This document shows, in pieces, positions 1 to 5,599 of a stretch of DNA of 5,599 nt. The stretch covers positions 1 to 5,599 of the forward strand of contig JABFSD010000815.1 of assembly GCA_013140935.1 (NCBI GenBank), written 5' to 3'. The notes under the pieces were generated by a model. It saw only the letters and a list, made by a program, of their open reading frames with translations. It did not search any database and was not told where the DNA came from. Source of the stretch: Acidobacteriota bacterium (GTDB lineage Bacteria; Acidobacteriota; Blastocatellia; RBC074). The first letter of the stretch is position 1. Every line of letters starts with the position of its first letter. The translations under genes and the position numbers were made by a program.

Positions 1-663
1 GTTTTTGGGTTGGACACTTGGGCGCAACGACGGGCGTTGCGGCAGCGCGGCGCAACGCAAGAGAACGGCGGAAGCTGGTGGGCGCAGGCGGTGACAGCGG
101 TGTTTTTGTTCGCGGCGATTGCCGTCGGCGTCTGGTGGATGGCGGCGGAACCTGTAATCGAACGGGTGACGCGGACACAATTGAGCGGTGACGCCGAGGC
201 CGGGCGCGATACGTTGCAAAAAAGCCGGGGCTACATCTGGCAAAGCACGTTGCGAATGATTGCCGCGCAACCGGTGTTAGGCGTAGGGGTGGGGGCGTAC
301 GAAACGGCGTATCCGCAATACAGTCAGCAAGACAGCAGCGTGTACCCCGTCGCCCAGGCGCATAACGATTATTTGCAGATCGTCGCGGATGGCGGCGTCG
401 TAGGCGGCGCGTTGGCTTTGTGGTTTATCGTTTTGTTAGCGCGCGCAGTGTTGCGCGGCATCCGGCATCAGGATGTGCGATTGGCCGCTTTGAGTTTAGG
501 CGCGGGCGGAGGCTTGATGGCAATGCTCGTGCATAGTTGGTTTGATTTCAATTTGCAGTTGCCGTCCAACGCGCTGCTGTTTTTGTGGCTGTCGGCTCTG
601 GTCGCCGTGCTGGGAGTGAAGCCGCGCACCCAACGAACAGTGGAGATAAAAAGTGGTAAATGA
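1..663 (+). CDS. O-antigen ligase / Wzy-like polymerase family membrane protein, C-terminal part (5' end outside window)
   Basis: The frame is open from base 1 and ends at TGA 661-663, giving 220 visible residues; the start lies upstream. After a basic loop (residues about 8-20), a hydrophobic segment at about 29-49 is followed by a large periplasmic-type loop. That loop contains R-M-I-A-A-Q-P-V-L-G-V-G-V-G and then H-N-D-Y-L-Q near residue 121, a pattern typical of the Wzy_C/O-antigen ligase family (PF04932). Three more hydrophobic segments follow at about 131-148, 161-178 and 190-206, then a short basic tail. Family members act in the inner membrane, either polymerising undecaprenyl-linked repeat units or transferring the glycan to an acceptor. 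Sequence alone does not separate polymerase from ligase. The neighbouring export and kinase genes favour a polymerase role in exopolysaccharide assembly (inference). A TTG at 10 is in frame but is unlikely to be the start, because family members normally have around ten or more membrane segments. Confidence 0.85.
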   Translation, partial: VFGLDTWAQRRALRQRGATQENGGSWWAQAVTAVFLFAAIAVGVWWMAAEPVIERVTRTQLSGDAEAGRDTLQKSRGYIWQSTLRMIAAQPVLGVGVGAYETAYPQYSQQDSSVYPVAQAHNDYLQIVADGGVVGGALALWFIVLLARAVLRGIRHQDVRLAALSLGAGGGLMAMLVHSWFDFNLQLPSNALLFLWLSALVAVLGVKPRTQRTVEIKSGK

Positions 664-695
664 CGGCAGGTCGTCGCAAGAGAGGTTATTTATGA
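660..695 (+). other. 11-codon bridging mini-ORF between ligase and export genes
   Basis: ATG 660-662 shares bases with the upstream stop in the string ATGA. The frame runs MTAGRRKRGYL and stops at TGA 693-695, which overlaps the ATG at 692 of the next gene, again as ATGA. A ribosome finishing the first gene could therefore reinitiate and be delivered to the second start. No separate Shine-Dalgarno serves this ATG. It may be chance; I record it as a possible translational-coupling element, not as a protein gene. Confidence 0.2.
678..685 (+). promoter_or_regulatory. Ribosome binding site that sets the start of the export protein
   Basis: AAGAGAGG lies 6 bases before ATG 692, a good purine-rich Shine-Dalgarno match at normal spacing. 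It favours this ATG over the in-frame GTG at 653, which overlaps the upstream gene and would put 13 polar residues before the signal peptide. Confidence 0.6.
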
Positions 696-1804
696 GTAGA
701 AAAGGGAACTCGTATTTCGTGAAAAACGCCGGATGGTTATTCAGTCTGCTGTGCCTGAGCGCCGTGATGGTGGCGGCGCAAGGCCGTGCGCCCGCGCAAT
801 CGCCCAAGCGGTTTGAGATGCCGACCGGCGGCGGCGGCGGCGGTTCGGTCAATCGCAGCGGCGAAGTCATTATGCTCTCGACCGAAGATTACGTGATGGC
901 ACCGAAAGACGTGATTGACGTAGTCGTCGAAGACGCGCCCGAACTTTCGAAGAACTTTCAGATCAATGCTTCGGGACACATTTCGATGCCGTTTCTGGGC
1001 AAGCTCTCGGTGGCCGGATTGACGACCGAGACGCTGGCGAAAAACATCGCCGACGGTTTGCGCGGACGTTACTTGCGCGATCCGAAAGTTTCGGTGTTCG
1101 TGAAGCAATACAACAGTCGCACCTTCTTCATTCAAGGCGCAGTGCGTTCGCCGGGGATGTATATCATCGAAGGCCGCCCTACCTTATTTCGGTTGCTGAC
1201 CATCGCGGGCGGCTTGCAGGACAATCATGGTTCGATGGCTTATATCGTGCGCGAAAAGAAAAAAGACGCCTTGGCGCAAGTCAATACGAGCAAGGTGGCC
1301 AATTCGCCGAACCTGAAAGCGCCGACACCCAATGCGCCGGTTGTGCCGGTTATGCCCGTTATGGAAGACGGCGAGGGCGACGTAGAGTTGCTGACCGCGC
1401 ACATCACCGGATTGTTCAAAGGCGAATTCGATCAAAACCTGTTGATCGAACCCGGCGACGTGGTTTCGGTTCCTATCCTGGACGTGTTCTATGTTGCGGG
1501 TGATGTAGGAGCCCCCGGCATTTATCCCTTGAAAGAGGGCACGACGCTGCGGCAGGCGATTGCTTTGGCACAAGGCACGCTGTTCAAAGCGGCGACAGGA
1601 CGCGCCGTCATTTTCCGCGAAGACACCAAGACGGGGGTGCGCAAAGAGATTCCGATTGACGTGCAAGCTGTGATGTCGGGCCGTAGCAAAGAAGACCTGG
1701 CGATTATGGCGAACGACATCATCATGGTACCTACGAGTAAGGTGAAATCCGTCAGCCAGGCGCTGTTGCAAGCCCTCGGCACCAATTCCATGCGTATTCG
1801 ATAA
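692..1804 (+). CDS. Polysaccharide export protein, Wza/EpsA-like (Poly_export plus two SLBB domains)
   Basis: This 370-residue protein likely forms part of the periplasmic/outer-membrane exit path for the polysaccharide. Residues 1-12 are basic and 13-29 hydrophobic, ending in V-A-A before Q30, which fits signal peptidase I; A-P-A at 33-35 is an alternative site. Cys21 lies inside the hydrophobic stretch behind S-L-L, which is not a lipobox, so the lipid anchor of classical Wza is not evident. A six-glycine run (46-51) precedes the Poly_export domain at about 67-140, which has the typical Y-x-x-x-P-x-D-x-I-D opening. SLBB domain 1 starts near 144 (F-F-I-Q-G-A-V-R-S-P-G) and runs to E-P-G-D-V-V-S-V-P at 253-261. 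It is interrupted by a Pro/Ala-rich insert at about 200-228. SLBB 2 spans about 266-347. No C-terminal outer-membrane helix like that of Wza is obvious. It sits 28 bases after the ligase-like gene, consistent with one operon. Confidence 0.9.
   Translation: MSRKGNSYFVKNAGWLFSLLCLSAVMVAAQGRAPAQSPKRFEMPTGGGGGGSVNRSGEVIMLSTEDYVMAPKDVIDVVVEDAPELSKNFQINASGHISMPFLGKLSVAGLTTETLAKNIADGLRGRYLRDPKVSVFVKQYNSRTFFIQGAVRSPGMYIIEGRPTLFRLLTIAGGLQDNHGSMAYIVREKKKDALAQVNTSKVANSPNLKAPTPNAPVVPVMPVMEDGEGDVELLTAHITGLFKGEFDQNLLIEPGDVVSVPILDVFYVAGDVGAPGIYPLKEGTTLRQAIALAQGTLFKAATGRAVIFREDTKTGVRKEIPIDVQAVMSGRSKEDLAIMANDIIMVPTSKVKSVSQALLQALGTNSMRIR
827..844 (+). repeat. GGC trinucleotide tract coding for six glycines
   Basis: Five GGC codons and one GGT encode Gly46-Gly51 of the export protein, between the predicted mature N-terminus and the Poly_export domain. 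Slippage here would add or remove whole glycines without breaking the frame, so it would vary linker length and not switch the gene off. Confidence 0.75.
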
Positions 1805-1900
1805 ATGCCGCGCGACGCCGGATGCCGTCTCTCTATCATTGGGCTGTCATCAGGCGTCGTTATCCCTAACACACACCAACCAAGCACTGACTATGGCTGA
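1805..1900 (+). other. 31-codon bridging mini-ORF between export protein and kinase genes
   Basis: ATG 1805-1807 directly follows the export gene's TAA (TAAATG). The frame stays open across the whole gap and ends at TGA 1898-1900, overlapping the kinase start ATG 1893-1895 by 8 bases. The peptide would begin MPRDAGCRLSII and end in PSTDYG; it resembles no family I recognise. There is no clear Shine-Dalgarno for it, nor a strong one for the kinase ATG, so reinitiation through this frame is a possible coupling route. It may equally be a chance open frame in an 88-base gap. Confidence 0.22.
1813..1859. promoter_or_regulatory. Imperfect long hairpin in the export-kinase gap
   Basis: CGACGCCGGATG (1813-1824) pairs with CATCAGGCGTCG (1848-1859): 11 of 12 positions match, with a single G/A mismatch and a 23-base loop. 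A weaker competing hairpin, GACGCC with GCCGTC (1814-1829, one mismatch), uses the same 5' arm. No T-run follows the 3' arm, so it does not look like an intrinsic terminator. It could be an mRNA processing or stability element, or a leader structure affecting kinase translation 33 bases downstream (inference). Confidence 0.4.
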
Positions 1901-4322
1901 AGAGAATCAAAACAAGTCCGCACTCGAAAAGCTCGCCACCCACAATGACGAAGCGTTGTTGCAACGCCCGTTAATGGCTCCTGCGCGACCGGTCTCGAAT
2001 GACGATTACGGTTATGGGCGTTATGACGAGTCCGAAGGCGGGCTGCACGTGCGCGACATCTGGCGCATTATGCGCAAACGCAAGTGGCTGATTTTGCCGC
2101 TGGCGGCGCTCATCACGTTGCTGGTGACGATTGAAGTGCATCGCACGCCTTCGGTCTATGAAGCCGAAAACAAAATCAAAGCGAGCAAAGAGGGCGGCGG
2201 CGCGGTTATCAGCACCAAAGATTTCACCGTGCAAGCCGACGATCAGGACAGTATGCAGACTATGATCGTCGAGTTGACCAGTCGCCCCTTGCTTGAATCC
2301 GTCGTCGAATCGCTCAAGCTCGACCAGCGTCCCGACTTTCTCGACGCCACGCGCAAGCGCACGGTGACCGAAGCTTTGCAAGACATAGCGCATCGTTTTA
2401 CGGGCGGCACCTTTGGCGCGTCTGTTAATTCGACGGAACCAAACATCAAGAAGGCTCCGACTGTCGAACGTTCGGCGGAAGAGAGCGAACGCCTCGCGCC
2501 TTATGTCAATGCGCTCAAAGGGCGGCTCGCGGCGACCGTCGTGAAAGACACGCGCATCATCGAACTTTCTTTCACGCACAACGATCCCCGGCTGGCGGCG
2601 GATGTCGTCAACGCGGTGGCGAAAAATTACATTGATCAGAGCCACACGCGGAAGCTCGAAACTTTTACCGATACGTCGGAATGGTTGACCAAATCCACCA
2701 ACGAGTTGCGCGCGCGCATGCAACAGGCCGAACAGAAACTCGCCGATTACACGCGCAACAACGGCATCTTCCAAAGCGACGGCAAGACCGACATTACCGT
2801 CAACAAGTTGGCCGATATGTACGCGCAAACGATGAAGGCCGAAACCGAACGCATGTTGAAGGAATCGGTTTACGAACAGGTCAAGCAAGGTCGCATCGCC
2901 GAATTACCCGACACGTTTGCCGATCAAAATTCCAGCAAACTCAAAGAGGAATTAAACCGGCTCGAAGTGCAGGACGCTGAACTCTCGGTCAAGTTCGGCA
3001 CAGAAAATCCGCGCGTGGCCGAAGTCCGCGAAAAGATCAAAATCCTGAAAGACCAAATCGCTTCAACCCGCTCGACGCTGGAAAACAAACTCAAGGCCGA
3101 TTACGAACGCGCCGTGCGCGACGAACGCTCGCTCAAAGCCGCGCTCGAAACCGCCAAGTCCGACGCCGTACAGCAAAATCAGGCGGGCATTACCTTCAAC
3201 ATTCTCAAAGAAGAAGTCGAAACCTCGAAACGGCTTTACGCCGACTTTCTGAACAAGATGCAGCAGACCAATCTGCAAAAAGTCGAACAGCAGAAAAACA
3301 TGCGCATCATCGAGCCTGCCGAAGTGCCCGGCTCGCCCATCGGCCCCAAACGGATGCGCACGATTTTATTAGGCTTGCTCGTTAGTCTGGTGTTCGGCAT
3401 CGGTCTGGCGTTCTTCCTCGAATATCTCGACAACACGGTCAAGAGCGTAGACGACATTCAACGGTTCGCCCAACTGCCTACGTTGGCGATCATTCCTTCG
3501 ATTGACGCGGCTTCGCAACGCGCCGTGAAAAAAGCCAATCGCCGCGCGTTGACCTCGGGCAATGAGACACCGAATTTGGCGAACGCGCTGGTGTTGCGTG
3601 ACGACCCCGACGATCAACGCACCGCCGTCCTGCCTGCCGAACATCTCACGTCGGTCGTCGAAGCCTATCGAATGTTGCGCACGTCGGTGTTGCTCTCGAC
3701 CGCTGGCAGTCCGCCCAAGACGATTCTTTTCACCAGCGGACAACCGGGCGACGGTAAAACTACGACCGCCGTCAACACCGGCGTATCGCTCGCGCAATTA
3801 GGGTCGAAAGTTTTGTTGATTGATTGCGATTTGCGACGGCCTACGTTGCATCGCGCCTTGCGCATCGCCAAACAGCCCGGCCTGTCAGCCTATCTGTCGA
3901 GCGACGCTAAGCCGGAAGACGTAATTCTCTCGACGCGCGTGCCGAACCTTTCCGCGATTACCTGCGGCCCGGTTCCGCCCAACCCGGCGGAGTTGCTGGC
4001 CTCTGACCGCATGCGCGAGTTGCTGGCGTGGGCGAGCCAGCATTACGAACACGTGATTCTCGATTCGCCGCCGCTGCTCAGCGTAACCGACCCGGTCGTA
4101 CTTTCTACGCGTGTGGACGGCGTGATTCTCGTCGTGCAAGCCGGACGCAGCACGCGCGATATCCTGCGCCGTGCCCGCCAGGAACTGACCCACGTAGGCG
4201 CAAAAGTCTTCGGCGTCGTGCTGAACAATCTGGACATGCGCCGCGAAGGTTACGGCCCCAATGATGCGTCTTATTACGCGGCTGGCAGCTATCACCGCGA
4301 ACATGCCCGCCGCCACGGCTAA
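1893..4322 (+). CDS. Exopolysaccharide BY-kinase: Wzz chain-length domain fused to cytoplasmic tyrosine kinase (Wzc/ExoP-like)
   Basis: This 809-residue inner-membrane protein should set polysaccharide chain length and cycle assembly through autophosphorylation on tyrosine. A polar N-terminus (1-55) carries Tyr39, Tyr41 and Tyr44. The Wzz region starts near 52; membrane segment 1 is about 64-81. A long periplasmic part contains charged, coiled-coil-like stretches at about 265-290 and 345-425, and a GNVR-like stretch at about 432-478. A proline-rich run (P476, P479, P482, P485) precedes membrane segment 2 at about 489-509. The kinase part has E590-x2-R593-x2-R596 (the oligomerisation motif EX2RX2R), Walker A G616-QPGDGK622-T, Walker A' LLID644-C-D646-LRR and Walker B VILD724-SPP. 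The tail holds Tyr787, 794, 795 and 800, the likely autophosphorylation cluster. All key residues are present. ATG 1893 is chosen over in-frame TTG 1839 because the latter adds 18 unremarkable residues from the hairpin region; the Shine-Dalgarno is weak in either case. Confidence 0.93.
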   Translation: MAEENQNKSALEKLATHNDEALLQRPLMAPARPVSNDDYGYGRYDESEGGLHVRDIWRIMRKRKWLILPLAALITLLVTIEVHRTPSVYEAENKIKASKEGGGAVISTKDFTVQADDQDSMQTMIVELTSRPLLESVVESLKLDQRPDFLDATRKRTVTEALQDIAHRFTGGTFGASVNSTEPNIKKAPTVERSAEESERLAPYVNALKGRLAATVVKDTRIIELSFTHNDPRLAADVVNAVAKNYIDQSHTRKLETFTDTSEWLTKSTNELRARMQQAEQKLADYTRNNGIFQSDGKTDITVNKLADMYAQTMKAETERMLKESVYEQVKQGRIAELPDTFADQNSSKLKEELNRLEVQDAELSVKFGTENPRVAEVREKIKILKDQIASTRSTLENKLKADYERAVRDERSLKAALETAKSDAVQQNQAGITFNILKEEVETSKRLYADFLNKMQQTNLQKVEQQKNMRIIEPAEVPGSPIGPKRMRTILLGLLVSLVFGIGLAFFLEYLDNTVKSVDDIQRFAQLPTLAIIPSIDAASQRAVKKANRRALTSGNETPNLANALVLRDDPDDQRTAVLPAEHLTSVVEAYRMLRTSVLLSTAGSPPKTILFTSGQPGDGKTTTAVNTGVSLAQLGSKVLLIDCDLRRPTLHRALRIAKQPGLSAYLSSDAKPEDVILSTRVPNLSAITCGPVPPNPAELLASDRMRELLAWASQHYEHVILDSPPLLSVTDPVVLSTRVDGVILVVQAGRSTRDILRRARQELTHVGAKVFGVVLNNLDMRREGYGPNDASYYAAGSYHREHARRHG

Positions 4323-4325
4323 GCC

Positions 4326-4354
4326 TGGTGCGCCAGCGTCCCGCTGGCGCACCA
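4326..4354. repeat. Perfect 13-bp hairpin after the kinase gene (possible dispersed palindromic repeat or terminator-like element)
   Basis: TGGTGCGCCAGCG (4326-4338) is perfectly complementary to CGCTGGCGCACCA (4342-4354), leaving a three-base TCC loop. It begins 3 bases after the kinase stop. Only ATT follows, so the T-tract of a canonical intrinsic terminator is missing. Its perfection, GC-rich tip and position directly after a gene suit a REP-like repeat or a 3'-end stabilising/terminating hairpin. No second copy occurs in this window, so the repeat interpretation is an inference. Confidence 0.65.
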
Positions 4355-4355
4355 A

Positions 4356-4384
4356 TTGACGAACCCGCCCCACATGCCAACAAT
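4356..4384 (+). promoter_or_regulatory. Possible sigma70-type promoter ahead of the glycosyltransferase gene
   Basis: TTGACG (4356-4361, five of six to the -35 consensus) is followed after 17 bases by AACAAT (4379-4384, four of six to the -10, keeping the second-position A and final T). It lies just after the 13-bp hairpin and about 70-80 bases before the likely glycosyltransferase start. The -10 match is modest, and such matches arise by chance, so this is only a candidate. Confidence 0.25.
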
Positions 4385-4465
4385 GCCCCGGTAAACCGAC
4401 TCTCCCCGGCATCTTCACCTTCCGACGTACGGACAATTTGTGAAGCCTCACGGATGGCTTGGGCT

Positions 4466-5599
4466 ATGGCGAAACAGCGAGATGAACTTGTCGAAATGAT
4501 CGAGATCGCACCGGCAACGGTGATGCCGGTCAGCGTGTATCAAGCCAACGGACTCAACCCCGCCGAACGACAAGCCCGCGAAGCCGTCTCGGCGCAATTG
4601 CGTACTGCTCCGCGCCAGCCGATTCCCGAAATTCCCTTACCGGTTAGTCCGCCCATGATGCGCGCCCCGCTGTTGTCCCCTTCGCCCAGCGGACGGCCCA
4701 AGTCCATCGCTGATGAAGCCTGGATGGCGCGTCCGCCGATCAAGCCTTTCGCGCGTCCTTTGCGAGTGTTGCACGTGACGAATATCGAATCGTCGAATCC
4801 TTTTCTCAATAATCTTTGCGATTATTCCGACCGTCGCGTCGTGCAATATCTCGCGCTCACGCTGGGCAAAGAAGGCGGCTTCACGCAAGACCTGGATCGC
4901 CGCGGCATTCAGGCTTACGCGCTGGATTGCCTGAACCGTGGGGCCTATCCGCTCGTGTTGCACAAACTCTGGCAAATCGTTGCGCACGAACGCATAGACA
5001 TCATTCACGCCCATCTTTTCGATACGACGCTGTTGGGATTGATGGCGGCGAAGTTGCGCGACCGGCGGCTGGTGATGACGCGCCATCACGGCGATGCGCT
5101 TTATCAATTACCGAAAACCCTCAAGCGCGATCTCTATCTCAAAACCGAAGCCTGGATGAGCCGCGAAGCCGATCACATCATCGCGCCTTCGCAACAGGTC
5201 TTTGACGTACTCACGCGCCGCGAACATGTCGCTCCCGAAAAAGTTTCGCTGATTCCTTACGGCCAGACGCTCGAACGATTCGACGCCGTTTCGTTGGAGA
5301 TGATCGAAAAGGTGCGCCGCGAATTGCGCATGGGCGCGCGCCTCTCGCTCGCCGCCGTAGGCCGCTTGCACCGCGACAAAGGCCATCGCTTTCTGCTCGA
5401 AGCCTTCGCTCTGTTGCGCGACGAAGGTCTCGACGCCAACCTCTTTTTCATCGGCGTCGGCCCTGACCGCGACATGCTCGAACGCCTCGTAAGCGATATG
5501 GCTTTGAGTGATCGCGTGCGCTTTCTGGGCTGGCGCGACGATGCCCTCGCCATCATCGGAGCCGCCGACATCATCGTCCATCCGTCCGTGCAGGAAGAG
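4466..5599 (+). CDS. GT4-type glycosyltransferase with proline-rich N-terminal extension (3' end outside window)
   Basis: The frame is open to the right edge, giving 378 codons from ATG 4466. Residues 1-98 are an extension rich in Pro and Ala from about 50 onward. The GT-B fold begins near 99 with L-R-V-L-H-V-T-N, followed by I-I-H-A-H at about 179-183. A central helix-rich segment leads to the inter-domain stretch V-S-L-I-P-Y-G-Q. The C-terminal donor domain opens with A-V-G-R-L-H-R-D-K-G (G299, R300, K305), the usual nucleotide-diphosphate-binding residues of Glycos_transf_1 (PF00534). F-I-G-V-G-P-D-R follows, and the window ends at H372-P-S-V-Q-E-E378, the opening of the E-x7-E motif. It should add a sugar from a nucleotide-sugar donor to the lipid-linked glycan on the cytoplasmic side; donor and acceptor cannot be told. 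ATG 4454 is a near-equal alternative start (MAWAMAK); neither has a strong Shine-Dalgarno. It follows the kinase gene by about 143 bases. Confidence 0.85.
   Translation, partial: MAKQRDELVEMIEIAPATVMPVSVYQANGLNPAERQAREAVSAQLRTAPRQPIPEIPLPVSPPMMRAPLLSPSPSGRPKSIADEAWMARPPIKPFARPLRVLHVTNIESSNPFLNNLCDYSDRRVVQYLALTLGKEGGFTQDLDRRGIQAYALDCLNRGAYPLVLHKLWQIVAHERIDIIHAHLFDTTLLGLMAAKLRDRRLVMTRHHGDALYQLPKTLKRDLYLKTEAWMSREADHIIAPSQQVFDVLTRREHVAPEKVSLIPYGQTLERFDAVSLEMIEKVRRELRMGARLSLAAVGRLHRDKGHRFLLEAFALLRDEGLDANLFFIGVGPDRDMLERLVSDMALSDRVRFLGWRDDALAIIGAADIIVHPSVQEE

Noticed and set aside
653..691. GTG 653 as start of the export protein
   Set aside because: It adds 13 polar residues before the signal peptide, while ATG 692 has a good Shine-Dalgarno 6 bases upstream.
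827..844. Phase-variable slippage tract
   Set aside because: The unit is three bases, so changes keep the frame and could not switch the gene off; only glycine-linker length would change.
737..1771. Minus-strand open frames of 132 and 195 codons
   Set aside because: Both are antisense to the export protein gene, show no recognisable family, and have the skewed composition of shadow frames.
1839..1892. TTG 1839 as start of the kinase
   Set aside because: It lies in the loop of the gap hairpin, has no Shine-Dalgarno and adds residues without family character. ATG 1893 is preferred.
1971..2888. 305-codon open frame on the minus strand
   Set aside because: It lies wholly inside the well-supported kinase gene on the other strand. 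Its translation is rich in Arg, His and Phe with no domain, as expected from the complement of GC-rich codons.
4326..4357. Canonical Rho-independent terminator
   Set aside because: The stem is perfect but only ATT follows; without a T-run the call cannot be made firmly, so it is listed as a hairpin.
3885..4451. 188-codon minus-strand frame crossing the kinase end and the hairpin
   Set aside because: It covers the Walker B and tyrosine-tail region in antisense, has no start context and no family resemblance.
4637..5581. Two consecutive minus-strand frames (156 and 157 codons)
   Set aside because: They are antisense to the glycosyltransferase, whose plus frame carries clear GT4 motifs. No family features are seen in the antisense translations.
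1..5599. A novel defence, mobile or CRISPR-like system
   Set aside because: No transposase, integrase, spacer-repeat pattern, nuclease or toxin-like gene is visible. All four genes fit exopolysaccharide assembly and export.

Overview
The window reads as part of an exopolysaccharide or capsule (Wzx/Wzy-type) biosynthesis and export cluster, with four genes all on the + strand. The host should be a Gram-negative (diderm) bacterium, because it encodes a secreted Wza-like export protein together with a fused chain-length regulator/tyrosine kinase. GC content looks moderately high, with many GCG, CGC and GGC codons. The gene style would suit Acidobacteriota (for example Blastocatellia), but that placement is a low-confidence inference from gene content alone.

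Layout: (1) bases 1-663 hold the C-terminal part of a polytopic O-antigen ligase/polymerase-like protein that begins upstream of the window. (2) Bases 692-1804 encode a periplasmic polysaccharide export protein with a signal peptide, a Poly_export domain and two SLBB domains. (3) Bases 1893-4322 encode an 809-residue bacterial tyrosine kinase (BY-kinase) with an N-terminal Wzz region, a coiled coil, two membrane segments, complete Walker A/A'/B motifs and a C-terminal tyrosine cluster. (4) From about 4466 to the right edge, one frame stays open and encodes a GT4-type glycosyltransferase with an unusual, proline-rich N-terminal extension of about 98 residues. It is cut by the window edge inside its nucleotide-sugar-binding motif.

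Working model: glycosyltransferases such as the fourth gene build lipid-linked repeat units, the ligase/polymerase-like protein joins or transfers them, the kinase controls chain length and cycles assembly by autophosphorylation, and the SLBB protein forms the periplasmic/outer-membrane export path.

The gaps hold the less ordinary structure. Gaps 1-2 and 2-3 are each bridged exactly by a tiny ORF (11 and 31 codons) that touches the upstream stop and overlaps the downstream start. Gap 2-3 also holds a long imperfect hairpin. Gap 3-4 holds a perfect 13-bp hairpin without a T-tract, followed by a possible sigma70-like promoter, which may mark a transcription-unit boundary or a dispersed palindromic repeat. 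No RNA genes, insertion sequences or CRISPR arrays are visible, and I see no clearly new multi-gene system beyond this exopolysaccharide machinery.
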